A stretch of 5,245 nt of DNA from Burkholderiaceae bacterium. Its GTDB lineage: Bacteria > Pseudomonadota > Gammaproteobacteria > Burkholderiales > Burkholderiaceae. Positions 1-5,245 of this stretch are shown here, piece after piece. The notes beneath the pieces were generated by a model. The model was given only the letters and a program-made list of their open reading frames with translations. It was not told where the DNA came from and did not search any database. The stretch's first letter is position 1. Each line of letters begins with the position of its first letter. The translations under genes and the position numbers were made by a program. The stretch is taken from contig JAKONS010000094.1 of assembly GCA_022701845.1 (NCBI GenBank), forward strand, positions 1-5,245, written 5' to 3'.

Positions 1-19
1 CACCGAGGATCTCTCTCCC

Positions 20-817
20 ATGGCCTACCTGTCTCTCCGCGCGGTCCGCAAGGTCTACAGCACCCGCCACGGCGCCGCGACCACCGCCATCGACAGCATC
101 TCGCTGGACATCGAGCAGGGCGAATTCATGGCCATCCTGGGTCCGTCGGGCTGCGGCAAGTCGACCCTGCTGCAGATCATGGCCGGGCTGGTGCCGGCCA
201 GCGGCGGCGAGGTGCTGCTGGGCGGCAGGCCGGTGACCGCGCCGCCGCCGGAAATCGTCTACCTGTTCCAGCAGTACGCCAAGTCGCTGCTGCCCTGGCG
301 CAGCGTGCGCGCCAACGTGGCGCTGGCCTTCGAGGCGCGCCAGCCCGGCATGGCGCGGGCCGAGCGGCGCGAGCAGTGCGACCGCTACCTGGCGATGGTC
401 GGCCTGACCGGCTTCGCCGACCACTACCCCTGGCAGCTGTCGGGCGGCATGCAGCAGCGGGTGGCCATCGCCCGGGCGCTGGCCGCGCAGCCGCGGGTGC
501 TGCTGCTCGACGAGCCGTTCAGCGCGGTCGACGCCCTGACCCGCATCGAACTGCAGAGCCTGGTGCTGGACCTGTGGCGGCAGCAGGGCCTGACCATCGT
601 GCTGGTCACCCACGACGTGGAGGAAGCGGTGTTCATGGCCGACCGCATCGCCGTGCTGTCCAACCGCCCGTCGACGCTGGAGCGCATGGAGGCCACCGGC
701 CTGCCGCGCCCGCGCGAATCGATGGCCACCCGCGCGCTGCCGCGTTTCCTGGACCTGCGCGCCGAGCTCACCACCCACCTCATCACCCGCCAGAAGGCCG
801 AGGCGGCCCATGCGTAG
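20..817 (+). CDS. NitT/TauT-family ABC transporter ATP-binding protein
   Basis: This 265-residue cytoplasmic ATPase would power uptake through the two permeases downstream. All ABC motifs are visible in order: Walker A GPSGCGKST (residues 41-49), Q-loop in LFQQ (Q84), signature LSGGMQQR (140-147), Walker B VLLLDEP (160-166, catalytic E165), D-loop SAVD (168-171) and H-loop TH (197-198). The LLPWRSV stretch after the Q-loop and the SAVDALTR segment are typical of the nitrate/sulfonate/taurine (SsuB/TauB/NrtD) group, and the length is normal for it. The ATG is preceded by GAGGA at 5-9 with a 10-base spacer. The end overlaps the start of the permease gene by 8 bases, so the two are probably translationally coupled. 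The C-terminal tail after about residue 225 is short and carries no recognisable regulatory domain. The family call is firm; the substrate is unknown, since ATPases of this group do not reveal it. Confidence 0.95.
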   Translation: MAYLSLRAVRKVYSTRHGAATTAIDSISLDIEQGEFMAILGPSGCGKSTLLQIMAGLVPASGGEVLLGGRPVTAPPPEIVYLFQQYAKSLLPWRSVRANVALAFEARQPGMARAERREQCDRYLAMVGLTGFADHYPWQLSGGMQQRVAIARALAAQPRVLLLDEPFSAVDALTRIELQSLVLDLWRQQGLTIVLVTHDVEEAVFMADRIAVLSNRPSTLERMEATGLPRPRESMATRALPRFLDLRAELTTHLITRQKAEAAHA

Positions 818-1565
818 CCCGGGGCGTTTCGGCGTCGGTGGGCTGGCCTTCCTGCTGGTGCTGGCGGCCTGGGAGGCGGTCTGCCGCACCGGGCTGGCCA
901 ACACCGCGCTGTTTCCCGCGCCGTCGCAGATCGCACCGGCGCTCTGGAACCTGCTGGCCACCGGGCAGTTCCTGGAGCCGCTGGGGCAGACGCTGGCGAT
1001 GCTGCTGGCGGGCTACGGCATCGCCTGCGTGGCGGGCGTGTCGCTGGGCCTGCTGATGGGCCGCAACGCCTGGGCCTACGGGCTGCTGGAGCCGCTGGTG
1101 GAAATCATCCGGCCGATTCCGAAGCCCGCGCTGATTCCGGCCTTCGTCATCTTTCTGGGCATCGGGCCGGGCATGAAGAGCACCACCGTGGCGCTGGCGG
1201 CGCTGTTCCCGATCCTGATCGGCACCCTGCAGGGCGTGCGCGGCATCGACCCGGTGCTGCTTTCCACCGCCCGCACGCTGGGCTGCTCGCGCTGGCTGAC
1301 GCTGCGCGCCATCGTGGTGCCGGCGGCGCTGCCGATGATGCTCACCGGCATGCGGGTCAGCCTGGGCATGGGCCTGGCGCTGGTGATCCTGGCCGAGATG
1401 CTGGCCGCCGAGACCGGCATCGGCTTCCAGGTGCTCGACCTGCAGCGCTCCTTCCAGGTGCGCCCGATGTACGCCTGGATCGTCATCCTGGCGGCCACCG
1501 GCCTGCTGCTCAACATGCTCTTCGAACGCATCGAGGCGCGCGCCGTGCCCTGGCGCGCCAAGTGA
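810..1565 (+). CDS. NitT/TauT-family ABC transporter permease (first of two)
   Basis: A 251-residue inner-membrane permease of the BPD_transp_1 (SsuC/TauC-like) family. About six hydrophobic segments can be placed near residues 8-26, 60-83, 104-120, 124-143, 177-199 and 221-240. The cytoplasmic EAA-type coupling loop, which docks on the ATPase, lies at about 153-175: TARTLGCSRW followed by IVVPAALP, with the conserved glycine at G158. Length is typical. The ATG lies inside the last codons of the ATPase gene, with GAGG at 800-803 as a plausible ribosome site, so coupled translation is likely. It is a co-linear paralogue of the permease at 2554-3327 rather than a duplicate: both share the G-L-L-(M/L)-G, GVRG-(I/L)-D and GIG blocks but differ through most positions. 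I infer that the two form a heterodimeric channel. Family call firm, substrate unknown. Confidence 0.93.
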   Translation: MRSPGRFGVGGLAFLLVLAAWEAVCRTGLANTALFPAPSQIAPALWNLLATGQFLEPLGQTLAMLLAGYGIACVAGVSLGLLMGRNAWAYGLLEPLVEIIRPIPKPALIPAFVIFLGIGPGMKSTTVALAALFPILIGTLQGVRGIDPVLLSTARTLGCSRWLTLRAIVVPAALPMMLTGMRVSLGMGLALVILAEMLAAETGIGFQVLDLQRSFQVRPMYAWIVILAATGLLLNMLFERIEARAVPWRAK

Positions 1566-1591
1566 CTTTCCGCTTTCACCATCAACCCACT

Positions 1592-1596
1592 GGAAG
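1592..1596 (+). promoter_or_regulatory. Shine-Dalgarno site fixing the binding-protein start
   Basis: GGAAG lies 7 bases before the ATG at 1604. It supports that start over an in-frame GTG at 1562, which overlaps the permease stop codon and would put 14 mostly polar residues ahead of the signal peptide. The surrounding 38-base gap is less GC-rich than the coding DNA, which may leave this site unstructured and favour strong translation of the binding protein. Confidence 0.7.
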
Positions 1597-1603
1597 AACG
1601 ACG

Positions 1604-2557
1604 ATGCCGCTGAAAAAGCTACTGCGCCAAGGCGCCGCCCTGGCCCTGCTGGCCGCCGCCACCCTGGCCGCACGGGCCGAGACGGTACGGGTCAACTACA
1701 TCCCGATCCTCGACGTCACGCCGGTGTTCGTCGCCATCGACAAGGGCTTCTTCAAGGAGCAGGGCATCGACATCGTCGCCACCCCGTCGACCGGCGGCGC
1801 GGCCGGCGTTCCGGGCCTGATGGCCGGCGCCTACGACGTGATGTACAGCAACGTGGTGTCCACCCTGCTGGCCCAGCAGCAGGGCTTCAAGCTCAAGATC
1901 GTCTCGGCCGGCACCAAGCAGGGCAGCGGCGCCGCGCCCACCAACGGCCTGATCGCGCGCAAGGGCGACGCCATCAAGACCGGCAAGGACCTCGAAGGCA
2001 AGACGGTGGCGGTCAACACCCGCAACGGCGTCATCTGGCTGTATGCCCGCTCCTGGGTCGCCAAGACCGGCGGCGACCCGGCCAAGGTGCGCTTCAAGGA
2101 GGTGCCGTTTCCACAGATGAACGACGCGCTGCGCTCCAAGCAGGTCGATGCCGCCTTCAACGTCAGCCCCTTCTTCGGCGCGGCGGTGGGCGGCACCGAA
2201 TTCGAGCTGGTGAGCCTGCCCTACGACGTGGTGCAGCCCGGCGTCGAGGTGGGGCAGTACGTCACCACCGAGGACTATTTCGGCAAGCACCAGGCGCTGC
2301 TGACCCGCTACAACACCGCCTTCGAAAAAGGCGTCGCCTGGTACAACGCCAACCTCGACAACCCCGACCTGCGCCGCATCGTGGCCGACTTCACCAAGAT
2401 GCAGCCCGAGCTCGTCGCGAAGATCAGCCTGGCGGTGCTGCCGCAGAAGATCGACTTGGCATCGCAGCTCGCCACCGCCCGCCTGATGAAGGAAAGCGGC
2501 CTGCTGACCACCGACGTCGACGTGCGGGCCATGATCGCCCCGGCCGCCCTCAAATGA
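1604..2557 (+). CDS. NitT/TauT-family ABC transporter periplasmic substrate-binding protein
   Basis: A 317-residue periplasmic binding protein of the NMT1/THI5-like (SsuA/TauA/NrtA) fold that captures the ligand for the importer. Residues 1-25 form a Sec signal peptide: basic MPLKK, an Ala/Leu core, and cleavage after ARA (23-25) to give a mature protein starting ETVRV. Family landmarks follow: GFFKEQGIDI (48-57), the first-lobe DVMYSN segment (78-83), GKDLEGKTVAVN (127-138), and the hinge/second-lobe block PFPQMNDALRSKQVDAAF (168-185). The usual (E)PF after that block is here VSPF, with serine at 188 in place of the common glutamate. Length is typical. There is no lipobox, so it should be soluble. 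It sits between the two permease genes, and its stop codon overlaps the start of the second. The ligand cannot be deduced; sulfonates, aromatic acids, pyrimidine-like compounds and others are all handled by this fold. Confidence 0.92.
   Translation: MPLKKLLRQGAALALLAAATLAARAETVRVNYIPILDVTPVFVAIDKGFFKEQGIDIVATPSTGGAAGVPGLMAGAYDVMYSNVVSTLLAQQQGFKLKIVSAGTKQGSGAAPTNGLIARKGDAIKTGKDLEGKTVAVNTRNGVIWLYARSWVAKTGGDPAKVRFKEVPFPQMNDALRSKQVDAAFNVSPFFGAAVGGTEFELVSLPYDVVQPGVEVGQYVTTEDYFGKHQALLTRYNTAFEKGVAWYNANLDNPDLRRIVADFTKMQPELVAKISLAVLPQKIDLASQLATARLMKESGLLTTDVDVRAMIAPAALK
2554..2557 (+). promoter_or_regulatory. ATGA start/stop overlap coupling binding protein and permease 2
   Basis: The permease ATG (2554-2556) shares bases with the binding-protein TGA (2555-2557). 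No purine-rich Shine-Dalgarno stretch is visible in the 15 bases before it, which read mostly C and G ending in CCCTCAA. I infer that permease 2 is translated mainly by termination-reinitiation from the binding-protein gene, which would keep its level below that of the binding protein. Confidence 0.65.
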
Positions 2558-3327
2558 GCCTGCGGCGCCTGGCCCGCAGCCGGCTCTCCGGCCTGCTGCT
2601 GATCCTGCTGCTGCTGGCGCTGTGGCAGGCCTCGGCGGCCGGCGGCTGGATCGTCAGCGACAACTGGCCACGCTTCTCGGCGGTGCTGGCGGCCGGCTGG
2701 CAGGGCCTGGCCTCGGGCGAGCTGGGGCCGGTGCTGGCATCGACCCTGCGCCGCATGGCGGCGGGCTTCGCCTGCGGCTCGGCGCTGGGCATCGTCTGCG
2801 GGCTGCTGCTGGGCCAGTACCGGCTGCTCGACTGGGCGATCCGGCCCTTCATCGAGATCCAGCGCACCCTGCCGACGCCGGCGATCGTGCCGCCGCTGAT
2901 CCTGCTGCTGGGGGTGGACGACGCGCTGAAGATCTATGTCGTCGCCCTGGCGGTGTTCGCGCCGGTGTTCGTCAACACCTATGCCGGCGTTCGGGGCCTG
3001 GACGAGACCCTGGCGCTCACCGGCCGCACTTTCGGCCTGGGCCGGGCGGCCACGCTCTGGAAGATCGTGCTGCCGGCCAGCGCGCCGGCGGTGGCCGCGG
3101 GCATGCGCACCGCGCTGTCGCTGGCGCTGGTGATGGCGGTCATCGGCGAGATGATCGCCGGGGCCAGCGGCATCGGCCACTACCTGATGTCGATGCAGTA
3201 CGCCATGCGCGCCGACGCGATGTATGCCTCGGTGATCTGCCTGGCCGCCATCGGCTACTGCCTCAACCGCCTGTTCCTGTGGATCGAATCGCGCTGGCTT
3301 CACTGGCACCATTCGGCCGCCGAATAA
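2554..3327 (+). CDS. NitT/TauT-family ABC transporter permease (second of two)
   Basis: A 257-residue inner-membrane permease of the BPD_transp_1 family. A very Leu-rich first membrane helix (about residues 12-29) is followed by hydrophobic segments near 65-87, 104-120, 125-145, 180-202 and 222-243. The EAA-type coupling loop is at about 151-178, with ETLALTGRTFGLG and IVLPASAP; G161 is the conserved glycine. This copy is closer to the family consensus (IVLPASAP) than permease 1. The C-terminus ends in a basic, Trp/His-rich tail (SRWLHWHH) that is likely cytoplasmic. It starts within the stop codon of the binding protein, which ties it to the same transporter. Because only one ATPase gene is present, both permeases probably dock on copies of the same ATPase. 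An alternative is that each permease forms its own homodimer; sequence alone cannot decide this. Confidence 0.93.
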   Translation: MSLRRLARSRLSGLLLILLLLALWQASAAGGWIVSDNWPRFSAVLAAGWQGLASGELGPVLASTLRRMAAGFACGSALGIVCGLLLGQYRLLDWAIRPFIEIQRTLPTPAIVPPLILLLGVDDALKIYVVALAVFAPVFVNTYAGVRGLDETLALTGRTFGLGRAATLWKIVLPASAPAVAAGMRTALSLALVMAVIGEMIAGASGIGHYLMSMQYAMRADAMYASVICLAAIGYCLNRLFLWIESRWLHWHHSAAE

Positions 3328-3333
3328 ACCACC

Positions 3334-3337
3334 GGAG
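3334..3337 (+). promoter_or_regulatory. Shine-Dalgarno site of the reductase gene
   Basis: GGAG lies 11 bases before the ATG at 3349, in the 21-base gap after permease 2. The spacing is slightly long but workable, and no better site is visible. The octamer CCGGAGCC around it (3332-3339) recurs before the next gene at 4618-4625. Confidence 0.5.
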
Positions 3338-3348
3338 CCTTCCATCCC

Positions 3349-4605
3349 ATGACCCCGCCACTCGTCATCGTCGGCGCCTCCTACGCCGGCATCCAGCTCG
3401 CCGCCAGCGCGCGCGAACTGGGCTTCGAGGAAGACATCGTCATCGTCGGCGACGAGCCCCACCAGCCCTACCAGCGCCCGCCGCTGTCGAAGGGGCTGCT
3501 GGCCGGCAAGATCACCGCCGACCAGCTGGGCCTGCGCGGCCCGGATTTCTTTCGCGACCAGCGCATCGACCTGCGCCTGGGCACCCGTGCCACCGGGCTC
3601 GACACCGCCGACCGGCGCCTGGCGCTGGCAGACGGCACCCGGCTCGACTACGGCTGGCTGGCGCTGGCCACCGGCGCGCGCTGCCGGCCGCTGCCGGTGC
3701 CGGGCGCCGCGCTGCAGGGCGTGCACCAGCTGCGCACCCTCGACGACGCGCTGGCGGTGGCGGCCGCGCTCGGCGGCGCGCCGCGCGCCTGCGTCGTCGG
3801 CGGCGGTTTCATCGGGCTGGAGGTGGCCTCGGCGATGGCCGCCACCGGCGCCCATGTCACCGTGGTGGAGGCGCACCAGCGGCTGCTGGCGCGCAGCTTT
3901 CCGCCGGGCATGTCCGACTACATCGCCGCCGCGCACCGCCGCGCCGGGGTGGCCCTGGCGCTGGGCCGTAGCGTGCGCCGGCTGCACGGCGACGGCGGGC
4001 GGGTGCGGTCGGTCGAACTCGACGACGGACAGTGCATCGACTGCGAGCTGGTGGTGCTCGGCATAGGCGTGCTGCCCAACAGCGAGCTGGCGCAGCAGGC
4101 CGGCATCGCCTGCGCCGACGGCATCCCGGTCGACACCCTGGGCCGCACCGCGGTGCCCGGCCTGCTGGCCGCCGGCGACGTGGCCGCCATGGCGTTGCCG
4201 CCGGTGACCGGCCTGCCGGCGCGCGTGCGGCTCGAGTCAATCCAGGCGGCCAACGACGGCGCGCGCGCCGCCGCCTCGGTGCTGGTCGGCCAGCCGCGCC
4301 CGCTGACCGCAGTACCCTGGTTCTGGAGCGACCAGCAGGGGCTCAAACTCCAGATGGCCGGCCTGCCGGTGGCGAGCGATCGGCCGGTGCTGCGCGGCGA
4401 CATGGACAGCGACCGCTTCACCGTTTACTACCTGCGCGACGGCGCGGTCGCGGCGGCGCATTCGGTGAACCGCCCGGCCGAACACATGCAGGCCCGCAAG
4501 CTGATCGCCCAGGGTGCCCGCATTCCCGCCGAGGTGCTCGCCGATGCCGACGCCGACCTGAAACCCTTCACCCAACTCGCCACCACCGCGCAGCCCGCTG
4601 GCTGA
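3349..4605 (+). CDS. FAD-dependent NAD(P)H:ferredoxin/rubredoxin reductase
   Basis: A 418-residue soluble flavoprotein of the putidaredoxin/rubredoxin reductase family, which passes electrons from NAD(P)H via FAD to a small iron-sulfur protein serving a Rieske oxygenase or P450. The FAD fold opens with VIVGASYAG (6-14); the usual middle glycine of GxGxxG is S11. It continues with E36 at the end of the second strand, the family signature YQRPPLSK (41-48), and ATG (107-109). The NAD fold has VVGGGFIG (149-156), and acidic E174 at the end of its second strand, which suggests NADH over NADPH. The second FAD motif is LLAAGDVA (272-279, D277). The C-terminal reductase domain starts near 321 with PWFWSDQ (323-329). 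Length and domain order match a complete enzyme. It follows permease 2 by 21 bases in the same direction. No ferredoxin or oxygenase gene is present in the window, so the physiological partner is unknown. Confidence 0.93.
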   Translation: MTPPLVIVGASYAGIQLAASARELGFEEDIVIVGDEPHQPYQRPPLSKGLLAGKITADQLGLRGPDFFRDQRIDLRLGTRATGLDTADRRLALADGTRLDYGWLALATGARCRPLPVPGAALQGVHQLRTLDDALAVAAALGGAPRACVVGGGFIGLEVASAMAATGAHVTVVEAHQRLLARSFPPGMSDYIAAAHRRAGVALALGRSVRRLHGDGGRVRSVELDDGQCIDCELVVLGIGVLPNSELAQQAGIACADGIPVDTLGRTAVPGLLAAGDVAAMALPPVTGLPARVRLESIQAANDGARAAASVLVGQPRPLTAVPWFWSDQQGLKLQMAGLPVASDRPVLRGDMDSDRFTVYYLRDGAVAAAHSVNRPAEHMQARKLIAQGARIPAEVLADADADLKPFTQLATTAQPAG

Positions 4606-4619
4606 CGCCCAACCCACCC

Positions 4620-4623
4620 GGAG
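4620..4623 (+). promoter_or_regulatory. Shine-Dalgarno site deciding the start of the second binding protein
   Basis: GGAG is 8 bases before the ATG at 4632 and 14 bases before a second in-frame ATG at 4638. The spacing favours 4632, giving an N-terminus of MKMTKR. Confidence 0.6.
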
Positions 4624-4631
4624 CCCTCGAG

Positions 4632-5245
4632 ATGAAGATGACCAAACGCACCCTCCTGGCCGCCGCGCTCGGCTGCCTCGCCACCTTCGCGCAGGCCCAG
4701 GAGGCCTTGCGCATCGGCATGATCGCCACCTATTCCGGCCCGTACGCCGACTACGGCCGGCAGTTCGACGCCGGCGTGGCGCTCTACCTGAAGGAGCACG
4801 GCGGCAAGATCGGCGGCCGCACCGTCGAGATCGTCAAGAAGGACACCGCCGGTCCCGCGCCCGACGCCGCCAAGCGCCTGGCCCAGGAGCTGGTGGTGCG
4901 CGACAAGGTGCAGCTGCTGACCGGCCTCGACTTCAGCCCCAACGCCTATGCGGTGGCGGCCATCTCCACCCAGGCCAAGGTGCCGACGCTGGTGATGAAC
5001 GCGTCGTCCTCGGCCATCACCGGCGCGTCGCCCTATGTGGCGCGGCTGTCGTTCACCGTGCAGCAGGTGTCCGACCCGATGGCGCGCTGGATGCTGCGCA
5101 ACGGCACCCGCGAGGCCTATGTGGTGGTGGCCGACTACGCCTCCGGCACCGATGCCTTCACCGCTTTCAAGAAGGCCTTCGAGGAGGGCGGCGGCAAGGT
5201 GGTGGGCGAGCTGCGCACCCCGATGAACAACCCCGACTTCTCGGC
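4632..5245 (+). CDS. Branched-chain amino acid/aromatic-type ABC transporter substrate-binding protein (3' end outside window)
   Basis: Open frame from 4632 to the window edge, 204 complete codons without a stop. The product is a periplasmic binding protein of the Peripla_BP_6 (LivK-like) class. Residues 1-22 form a Sec signal peptide (MKMTKR, hydrophobic core, AQA at 20-22), with mature start near QEALRIG. Landmarks of the first lobe are IGMIATYSGPYADYG (28-42), the GG(K/R) turn before VEIVKKDTAG (65-74), the Ala/Lys helix with AQELVVRDKV (84-93), LTGLDFSPNA (96-105), and VPTLVMNASSS (117-127); the second lobe starts near YVVVADYASG (163-172). Family members are usually about 370-400 residues, so roughly half is seen. 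The GLDFSPNA and VMNASSSAIT blocks recall family members linked to aromatic-compound clusters, but this is a weak guide to ligand. It is 26 bases after the reductase stop on the same strand, probably in the same transcript and opening a second ABC importer. Confidence 0.88.
   Translation, partial: MKMTKRTLLAAALGCLATFAQAQEALRIGMIATYSGPYADYGRQFDAGVALYLKEHGGKIGGRTVEIVKKDTAGPAPDAAKRLAQELVVRDKVQLLTGLDFSPNAYAVAAISTQAKVPTLVMNASSSAITGASPYVARLSFTVQQVSDPMARWMLRNGTREAYVVVADYASGTDAFTAFKKAFEEGGGKVVGELRTPMNNPDFS

Noticed and set aside
1562..1603. Upstream in-frame GTG start for the binding protein
   Set aside because: It overlaps the permease stop and adds a polar stretch before the signal peptide; the ATG at 1604 has a good Shine-Dalgarno and gives a textbook signal sequence.
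2596..2622. CTG-rich run resembling a simple repeat at the start of permease 2
   Set aside because: It encodes the leucine-rich first membrane helix with the preferred Leu codon CTG; no sign of repeat expansion beyond that.
3362..3451. A 15-base exact repeat (3362-3376 and 3437-3451) in the reductase gene
   Set aside because: Both copies encode the valine/isoleucine-rich Rossmann strands ending VIVG in the same frame; protein constraint plus codon bias explains it.
2622..3971. A 449-codon plus-strand frame overlapping permease 2 and the reductase
   Set aside because: Out-of-frame reading of two well-supported genes; the product is an Arg/Ala/Gly/Pro-rich string without domains.
2308..3987. 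A 559-codon open frame on the minus strand across binding protein, permease 2 and reductase
   Set aside because: It lies antisense to three genes with clear family motifs, and its translation is a low-complexity Arg/Gln/Ala/Gly mix with no recognisable domain. Long antisense frames are expected in GC-rich coding DNA.
4606..4631. Terminator or promoter between the reductase and the second binding protein
   Set aside because: The 26-base gap has no stem-loop followed by T-run and no room for -35/-10 elements; only a Shine-Dalgarno site is supported.
4668..4679. Possible lipobox (ALGC, cysteine at residue 15) in the second binding protein
   Set aside because: The residue at -3 is alanine rather than leucine, the cysteine lies early inside the hydrophobic core, and a good AQA signal peptidase I site follows at residues 20-22.

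Overview
The window is a dense, single-strand stretch of GC-rich DNA. Its strong G/C third-position bias and family resemblances suggest a betaproteobacterium of the Burkholderiales type (Comamonadaceae or Alcaligenaceae-like); this assignment is inference, as no phylogenetic marker is present. Five complete genes and one gene cut by the right edge all read on the + strand. Gaps between genes never exceed 38 bases, and no terminator-like hairpin or recognisable promoter was seen. The window therefore looks like the interior of one polycistronic unit whose promoter lies upstream.

Bases 20-3327 encode a complete NitT/TauT-type ABC importer: ATPase, permease 1, periplasmic binding protein, permease 2. 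The two permeases are different proteins of the same fold, so the membrane channel is probably a heterodimer driven by two copies of the one ATPase. The start of permease 1 overlaps the end of the ATPase gene by 8 bases, and permease 2 starts inside the binding-protein stop codon (ATGA). The binding protein has its own Shine-Dalgarno sequence in a 38-base gap and a clear Sec signal peptide.

Bases 3349-4605 encode an FAD- and NADH-type ferredoxin/rubredoxin reductase (putidaredoxin reductase family). Such proteins feed electrons through a small ferredoxin to a Rieske oxygenase or cytochrome P450. Neither partner is in the window. Base 4632 to the right edge is the first two thirds or less of a second, unrelated periplasmic binding protein, of the branched-chain amino acid/aromatic acid (LivK, Peripla_BP_6) class. 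It probably opens a second ABC importer.

Together the genes read as a catabolic uptake-plus-oxidation cluster: import of a small organic compound (possibly an aromatic or sulfonated acid) by one or two ABC systems, then reductase-dependent oxygenation by an enzyme encoded nearby. The substrate cannot be read from this sequence. I see no mobile element, CRISPR array, RNA gene or clearly novel system. The points of interest are the two-permease layout, the reductase without visible partners, two classes of binding protein in tandem, and a few motif substitutions.
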